Shown here: positions 46,601-64,000 of the stretch, piece by piece | How positions within the stretch are numbered: the first letter of the stretch is position 1 | Layout: each line of letters starts with the position of its first letter | DNA from: Mesostigma viride | Taxonomy: Eukaryota > Streptophyta > Mesostigmatophyceae > Mesostigmatales > Mesostigmataceae | Direction of reading: 5' to 3' | Length of the DNA stretch: 64,000 nt | NCBI GenBank assembly: GCA_009746045.1 | Contig: RPFO01000104.1 | Location: 3,362,534 to 3,426,533, forward strand | The notes under the pieces: model-generated | Database searches by the model: none | The model's input: only the letters and a program-made list of their open reading frames with translations | Told to the model about the DNA's origin: nothing | Position numbers and translations under genes: made by a program

Positions 46601-48937
46601 TGATGCTGGCTTCGAGTCTATACGCCATCACTTGAGTATTTACGTCAGCGTGTTATGAGTCTACACACCACCATGCTTTGAGTCTATATGCCACCATCTT
46701 GGGGGGGGGGGGGGGTCTTTCTAAAGTGATGCATGAACATGGCCTAGGGCTATGACCTGTTCTGAAACATGTTTCCAAATAAGGGCAATAACAGCTTGGT
46801 GCATATGCACAGCTGGTTCCTGCCGGCGCACCCCCGGCAAACAGCCTACTGTCAGCAATAATCGGACATTCATAAAACCACCTCCACCTGCCAGCCTGCT
46901 CCCCACACCCCAGACCTACCTGCGCTTGTCAAAAATTCGCCGAACACCGTCCTCACAGCGCACCCCTACCCCATTAATGTACTCTCCTCAGCAAAATGTT
47001 GTGCTACTGACCTCCTTCCTGGCCCGCAGCCCTACCTGTAGGTAGCTCAACAGCATGAAGTAGCCGGTTTTGCATATTTGACAAGAGTGCTTGTTCAGCC
47101 TACCTGTGCTTGTTCAGCAGCTGCCGAAACTCCTCTTCGCATCTTACAACCCCCTTGGACAGCAGGGCCTTGGCCGCCGCCAGCGCATTGGCCGCGCACT
47201 TGATGCTGCGGTTGCCGTTGAAGAAGGCGACCACCTCGCGCAGCTGACGCACCTTCTTTAAGTAGGTGTCCACGTCGCCGCAGGGGCCCGCGGGGATGTA
47301 GTCGGCCAGCTGCGGGCGCAAGCAGACAGAGCACCAACATATCCGCAGGCACTTGAAGGGCACATCGAACCGTTACGATGAAGATTTCAACAGCTGGTTC
47401 CCTAGATGCGGATGCGAGCAGCCAGTTATAATGAATGCACATGCAGTTCAGGGGCAATGCGGAGTAGTTAGCTTATGCCCGTGCAAGGGGGCAGTTCAAG
47501 CGCACGGCGAAGCAATACACTGAAGGTTGTAATCATTGGGGACGCAAGAGGGCACCACATGCATGTGCAGGCAGTTCAAGGGTTGTGGGGGATCGGGGAT
47601 GCAGGCAGGCACCATATGCATTCGCAGGCAGTTCAAGGACACGATGAGCACATCAGCTTCTGTGCCAGCTGCGGGCACAAGCAGGCACTATAAATGCAAA
47701 GCGTGTACTTTAAATTGGTCAAGTTGGTGCCTTGCGCCAATCTGCTGACGTACACACGGAGCTAAAAACGTAAATAAACAACAGAAATGTCTATCCCACC
47801 TCCAAAATAGAAAAGATAGTAAAATTTTTGCTCGAAAGGAAACCTTGAGCGGCTACAGTCCATTAATTCCATTAATTAGCCACGAATTCCCGTTAGGGAG
47901 CCGCGGGGCATTAGCCCTTGGGAGATAGCACACGAAACAGGCAGTCTGGTTTGATTAATTGATAATTGCTCACGCAGTCCCGTTGGGGAGCCGCGGAGCA
48001 TAGTCCATGCGACATTGTACCCAAAAGAGTGAAGCCACCACCCTGATGTGCAACCACAGAATAGTGGCAGACTAGGGGAGAGACAAGGGGGTGGGGATCG
48101 GGAGTGGCAAAGAGATGGACGAAAGAAATGAGGAAAGCCCGGGCAAATAGGGGCGATGACATAGACTCCCCCACAGAGAGAAGAGGATCAAAGGGATGGA
48201 AGAGGGGGAGGGAGGAAAATACAGGGAAGCAGGGGTAGGGGAAAAACAGCTATTACATGTGATAAATAGTAAATAGCAAATGAGTTAGAATTAGATTCAG
48301 TGAATATCAATCCGGAGGTAAGGAATAACTTCTAAACCTGACAATCCCTGAGAAGGGTGGCAATAAGGGAACTTGCATTGCGCCCATGACTACGGTAGGT
48401 GGAAAAGTCTGCATCCAACCAACCAGGGGCATCCAGACTAGTGCATTCACGTTGCCGTACGTTTATCCAAACGTTAATTAATTCACGTGCCTCTACAACA
48501 GGATAGTGGGGACATATGAATGAATGCTGCTACGAAGGGCAGTAGGAATGGCAAGGCCAACTCGTCCGTAGATAGAACCCAACATCATAGCGAAGGAAAT
48601 ATGGAGCCAAACGCGGGCCTCGGAAACGTGGGCCGTGGATACGCTCCCAAAGCAATGCAAGAGAAAACGTCGCTGTTGGCAAAAGGAAGCTCACCTCTTT
48701 GGGGAGATTCGCTTTCTCGAGAACTTGTTCTGCCGCGGCGAGCACGCTCTGGATATTCCCATGCTTGTAGGAGAGAACCTTCGTCTTCTCCTGCAAGGGG
48801 AGCATGACGTGCTCCATCCGGGACAGGCGAGAGTCGAAGCTGTCTAGCGTGCTGACCATCTCTTTCGATACGGCGTCGCTGCGGCTCAACGATTCCCTCA
48901 GGTGAGCGGCGCGAGCCGCTAAACGCTTAATCTCCAT
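34672..48937 (-). CDS. EXO70: exocyst complex component EXO70, complete, ten exons
   Basis: Exocyst subunit that binds the plasma membrane and Rho/Rab partners and tethers secretory vesicles. Exons in transcript order: 48937-48695, 47309-47104, 46236-45936, 44820-44632, 43956-43878, 41591-41294, 40086-39828, 38216-38118, 36929-36792 and 34845-34672 (TAG). All junctions are GT-AG and in phase. The total is 1,986 nt, about 661 residues, the usual EXO70 length. Landmarks: an N-terminal coiled coil with VSKEMVSTLDSFDSRLSRME; DTYLKKVRQLREVVAFFNGN with VRCEEEFRQLL; NNMRKMGITRLGRADVARVS; HPLTSYVVNYIKRMVE; SLSEVFLMNNRDYIVRSV; LEELHSVQSQWAISDP; and the C-terminal YRQFLTKY, YIVYEPKDVEAMLGDFFEG with a basic tail. 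Introns of 0.7-2.3 kb are filled with repeats, including degenerate copies of the gene's own exon edges. It is divergent from S1P. Confidence 0.96.
35071..35552. mobile_element. TIR element with perfect 25-bp inverted ends
   Basis: The left end 35071-35095 starts GGCGGGGCCCACTTCGAATG, and 35528-35552 is its exact inverted complement. The interior is made of TTTTGCACGATTTCGCAC-like short repeats with no plausible protein. It is a MITE-like element in the last EXO70 intron. No clear target duplication flanks it. Confidence 0.78.
35866..36333. mobile_element. MITE-like element, family TACACCGTCCGCATTGG, copy B
   Basis: The left end at 35866-35890 reads TACACCGTCCGCATTGGTAG and the right end at 36311-36333 is the inverted complement. 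The interior is AT-rich with several CTTTGTTTGTTT motifs and differs from copy A (7745-8153), although the termini agree. It lies in the last EXO70 intron, 0.3 kb from another TIR element. A run of about 20 G precedes it (35829-35850). Confidence 0.75.
36425..36740 (-). repeat. degenerate copies of the EXO70 exon 9 donor edge
   Basis: The real edge at 36783-36835 reads, on the + strand, CCACCTTGTTCTTGAGGTTG then GGGTCGGAGATGGCCCACTG. Copies lie at 36693-36740 (nearly exact), 36580-36625 (GTGGGGTCAGAGATGGCACA) and 36425-36475 (GTTCGAGGTGTGCATCTGAA then ATGGCCCAACTG). All are downstream of the exon in the direction of transcription, within intron 9, and grow more divergent with distance. Confidence 0.75.
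37930..38045 (-). repeat. degenerate copies of the EXO70 exon 8 donor edge
   Basis: Three tandem units of about 43 bp (starting near 37930, 37972 and 38015) share the text ACCATCATGTCCTTGTAC or ACCGTGATGTCCTTGTAT. They resemble the exon 8 end at 38112-38130 (ACATACCGTGATGTTGTCAT). They sit in intron 8 just past the exon. Confidence 0.5.
38907..39190 (-). pseudogene. retroelement C-terminal fragment
   Basis: The - strand frame encodes LLAYGDVGHHRVVPFVLEEF then GAMGPLTSAFFKEC, and ends SYWRQRLSVALTRAMADIML then RRTRADF. The pattern (a G..VVPFV.E.FG..G segment followed by a closing helix with RQ.LS.AL.R..A) is the region after the reverse transcriptase in many algal and protist LINE-type polyproteins. 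Only this end remains. It lies antisense-free within EXO70 intron 7, on the gene's own strand. Confidence 0.45.
40146..40350 (-). repeat. degenerate copies of the EXO70 exon 7 acceptor edge
   Basis: The real acceptor region at 40058-40095 reads AGAGGACCGCGACCGCAGGG then CCAAACCTGGGG on the + strand. Copies lie at 40146-40180 (GGGACTACGACCTCGGGGCC), 40217-40255 (AGGACCACGGCCCGGGGCCA then AACCTGGGGC) and 40312-40350 (GAGGACCATAGCCATGGGCT then CAACCTGGGG). They lie in intron 6 upstream of the exon in transcription order, and two keep a CAGG-type acceptor. Confidence 0.75.
40351..40665. repeat. 49-50-bp tandem repeat, about seven copies
   Basis: Units contain GGAGGGGTAGCAGATCAAC and AATACTTATTATTTGTACCA. 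The spacing is 49-50 bp, with one shortened copy (37 bp). It is in EXO70 intron 6, directly next to the exon-7-edge copies. Confidence 0.9.
41152..41212 (-). repeat. copy of the EXO70 exon 6 donor edge
   Basis: This matches 41281-41345, the end of exon 6, over about 60 bases: CATGTAGTTGGCCACATAGC, TGGTGAGCGGGTGCA. The copy carries a consensus donor (GA|GTAAGT on the - strand), while the true exon has GA|GTACGT. This comparison is what fixed the exon 6 end at 41294. It could act as an alternative donor. Confidence 0.88.
41647..41975. repeat. 47-bp tandem repeat, seven copies
   Basis: Units of 47 bp contain CAATCAGCTACCTGTGCAGG, CATAGCAGTGGGAAAGGCGT. They begin about 55 bases upstream of the exon 6 acceptor, in intron 5. 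The first units contain GCTACCTGTGCAGG, which includes splice-like AG dinucleotides. Confidence 0.92.
42712..43684. repeat. (CCGACCAA)n octamer array, 973 bp
   Basis: About 121 identical CCGACCAA units without a visible mismatch, preceded by four ACAAACA units. It fills EXO70 intron 5. One strand has no T and the other no A, so frames stay open in all registers (PTDQPTNR and VGWSVGRL peptides). These are not genes. Purity suggests a very recent expansion. Confidence 0.97.
44436..44575 (-). repeat. degenerate copies of the EXO70 exon 4 donor edge
   Basis: The true edge at 44622-44650 reads GGCGCCCACCTGCCACACGA on the + strand. Short related pieces occur at about 44552 (GCCGCCCACCTGCCCGAGAC) and 44436 (GGCGGCCACCTGCCCATGGC), both in intron 4. 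Matches are short, so this case is weaker than those at exons 3, 6, 7 and 9. Confidence 0.4.
45539..45870 (-). repeat. four degenerate copies of the EXO70 exon 3 donor edge
   Basis: The true edge at 45927-45975 encodes, on the - strand, MELCGTTSFLQ followed by GTGGGTGG. Copies at about 45830, 45760, 45668 and 45539 read GPTSF, GPPVS, GTASFLQ and GETASFLQ, with CTGCAG|GTGGGTGG or close variants at the join. The spacing is about 70-130 bp. At least two keep a credible donor. All lie downstream in intron 3. Confidence 0.82.
46914..46965 (-). repeat. decayed duplicate of the EXO70 exon 2 end
   Basis: On the - strand this reads GVRCEDGVRRIFDKR followed by CAG|GTAGGT. The real exon 2 end reads VVRCEEEFRQLLNKH with CAG|GTAGGC. 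It sits 140 bp into intron 2. It lacks an obvious acceptor and is best seen as a duplicated exon edge; a mutually exclusive alternative exon cannot be excluded. Confidence 0.55.
47880..48010. repeat. two short CCCGTTRGGGAG cassettes
   Basis: CCCGTTAGGGAGCCGCGGGG (about 47889) and CCCGTTGGGGAGCCGCGGAG (about 47983) each follow an ATTAATT-type run. The same text heads the 340-bp duplication at 31667-32402, so this is a dispersed family. It lies in EXO70 intron 1. Confidence 0.6.
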
Positions 48938-50135
48938 GGCAAAATATACGGGCGACCTATATTATAGCTTCGGAAAGTTTTATAACCATGCACTCGTGAT
49001 GGCCGGCAGACGAGCCCGGCCCCAATGGAGGACTACCAGTGTTGTAAAGCATAATGACATATCAGGGTAGACTCCCAATCTCCATCGCTATCTAAGAAGC
49101 CAATTCGTAATGGGAGAACCAGCAGCCCAGGTGATGCCAGCTAAGATTCTCAGGATTGGAAACATAGGAGCCTAATTCCAACTCATTCTCATGAAGGGTG
49201 ACAACGAGAGAGAATTGGAAGCCCATCACGTGCGCTTCAATGATATTATTCTGTTTGTCAAGCTAAAGACCGGGACAACATGGGATGCACATCGCTGTCG
49301 CCATAACCTTTGGTTTGGTGGGTGTTGCCATAATTGCCAGTCTTTTCCAGGTGACCTGTGTGATGAATCACTGATGATGACTGATTAACAGCCATCAAGA
49401 CTGTAGTATGGAGTCCTGCATAGTAAATAATGAGGAAAAAGCCATCTTCACGCTGCTATAAGACTGCTATAAGCCATTGACCAATGACCACACTCATCGT
49501 TACATATTCCACGTGGAGCTTCCAGGTAAATAGGAAGTAAACCAGGAGTAAACGACAAATTCTTACTTGGAGTACGGTATAAATTTCCACCTATGAAATA
49601 ATGGCTTTGATTAGTGGATAGTAGAATCTCAAAACACTACCTACCACACGGACAGAGAAATATTTCCTGCCATGTGGCACCATATTGCCTTTCTTGAAAG
49701 TACGATAGCATAATTTACGTCCCAGTAGGTCAGCAGTAACTGAGGGGCGAAATTTCATTTTGCCGGCAACCACTAAACGTAGGTCTGTGAAAGTGCATAT
49801 GGAAGTGCACCATCGACAGTCAAATAATGGCGGATATGGCGTGCGATAGCCAGGCACGGTATTACAATTTATGCCTGGCAGAACTCTTAAAGTGAAAGCC
49901 GAAGCTTTAGGTAGCTCGAAAATTAGTGTCAAGAGGTTGAGCAACCGTCAAATGCTACAGCATTTATGAGCCTGCCAGGGGGGACATCCCACCCTATTAC
50001 GGCCCCCTACAACGGTGTCGCGGCTTCAGGGGTTTTCCGGGTGAAGCAGGGAAATTCCAGGAGCGTGCTTTGCTTCCTGAAATCGGCACGCTGTTTGGCC
50101 TAGCTTCATCATCCAACATGAGCTAATTTCCCACG
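48938..50135. promoter_or_regulatory. divergent EXO70/S1P intergenic region
   Basis: About 1.2 kb separates the two start codons, so both promoters must lie here (inferred from layout). An AT-rich CTATAATATA lies about 20-30 bases upstream of the EXO70 ATG. A - strand frame of 117 codons (49944-49591) is open but not recognised and is not counted as a gene. Confidence 0.5.
50118..50126 (+). promoter_or_regulatory. two-codon upstream ORF before S1P
   Basis: ATG-AGC-TAA ends nine bases before the S1P start at 50136. Such a minimal uORF could stall or recycle ribosomes and favour a downstream start, for example the second in-frame ATG at 50175, which directly opens the signal peptide. It matters only if the transcript begins upstream of 50118, which is not known. 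Confidence 0.4.
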
Positions 50136-63340
<13,205 letters not shown>

Positions 63341-64000
63341 GTATTGCTTTGGTTGCAAGCATGTAGGCAGCCCGCCCCTACATGTCGCCTTTGTGCAAGC
63401 GAGTGCGAGCAAGTGTGCGAGCAAGTGCGGTGATGCTGGCTGGCCATGCCTAGACACAGCCCTCGTGCACGCAGGTGCGGGAATGCTGCATTTGTTGCAA
63501 GCAAGCATCTAGGCGGGCTGCCCCAACATGTGGCCCTATGACAAGCAGGTTGAACCTCGTAGGCTGCCCACTCTTTTGTGTCTAGCCTTGTTGCAAGAAT
63601 TTAGGCTGGCAATCCCTTGATGTATAGTCTTTTTAGCAAAGCATGTAGGCTGGGGTCCCAAACTCGTCCCCTGTATATAGCCTGTCTTGCGACCTCGTGC
63701 TCTGCTTGTCAAACTCGCAACCTCGTGCTCGAGTTGTCAAACTCGCAACCTCATGCTCTAGTTGTCAAGCTCGCAACCTCGTGCTCTAGTTCCCACACTC
63801 GCAACCTCGTGCTCTAGTTGCCAAACTCGCGGATGCCAGCAGCTCCGCTGACAGCTGGGTGCATGCAGCGAAAGCTTGCCATGGGGTATGTTGTCAAGCC
63901 TGCGTGCCAGTCCTTTTTAACAGTAATGCAGGCTTCCCTACACTCAACATTCGCATGGACACTTGGGATTGCCACAGTTTCGTATGCTTTAACACCCTGA
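63341..64000 (+). other. MBTPS1: S1P intron 10, start
   Basis: The intron begins GTATTG after CCCTTCTGCAAACAG. Copies of the exon 10 edge occur at about 63378 (CCCCTACATGTCGCCTTTGT) and 63519 (GCCCCAACATGTGGCCCTAT, then GACAAGCAG|GTTG). A 28-bp repeat with CTCGCAACCTCGTGCT occurs five times at 63714-63832. No further exon is recognisable before the window ends. Confidence 0.7.

Noticed and set aside
49591-49944. 117-codon - strand ORF between EXO70 and S1P
   Set aside because: No recognised motif and no homology that I can recall. It lies in the divergent promoter region and is most likely chance.

Overview
The window is nuclear DNA from a repeat-rich eukaryote, most likely a green alga (Viridiplantae, clade not resolved). 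Exons are GC-rich and split by long introns with GT-AG borders. The tafazzin and site-1 protease proteins read closest to plant versions. Two AT-rich inserts encode plastid-type peptides (PsbK, and probably AtpE), which implies a photosynthetic host. No conserved exon contains an in-frame TAA, TAG or TGA, so the standard code applies.

Four conserved genes can be supported. (1) An Integrator subunit 2 gene on the + strand, seven exons between 2014 and 11291, with its 5' end outside the window. (2) An intronless tafazzin-like acyltransferase on the + strand, 29261-31234. (3) A complete EXO70 gene of ten exons on the - strand, 48937 down to 34672. I rebuilt all ten exons with compatible phases, giving about 661 residues. 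(4) A site-1 protease (MBTPS1/S1P) gene on the + strand from 50136, ten exons visible to 63340 and running off the right edge. EXO70 and S1P are divergently transcribed from a 1.2 kb spacer. The four genes serve unrelated housekeeping roles: RNA processing, cardiolipin remodelling, exocytosis, and Golgi proteolysis.

Between INTS2 and tafazzin (11.3-29.2 kb) and between tafazzin and EXO70 (31.2-34.7 kb) lies a graveyard of mobile DNA. It holds a decayed LINE reverse transcriptase, a LINE C-terminal zinc-knuckle fragment, three L1 ORF1p-like fragments, small TIR elements, a three-copy dispersed repeat, a plastid insert and very long microsatellites ((CAA) about 200 copies, (GTTGA) about 1.6 kb). 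The introns of the genes also hold TIR elements, minisatellites, a 973-bp pure (CCGACCAA) array, 1 kb of (CCCCT), and the second plastid insert.

The most striking feature is in the EXO70 and S1P introns. Degenerate copies of exon-intron junctions (exon end plus splice donor, or acceptor plus exon start) lie one to five times beside the real exon. This affects roughly a dozen exon borders, and several copies keep usable-looking splice sites. I know of no standard name for this; it looks like intron growth by repeated local duplication of exon edges. It is absent or not visible in INTS2.
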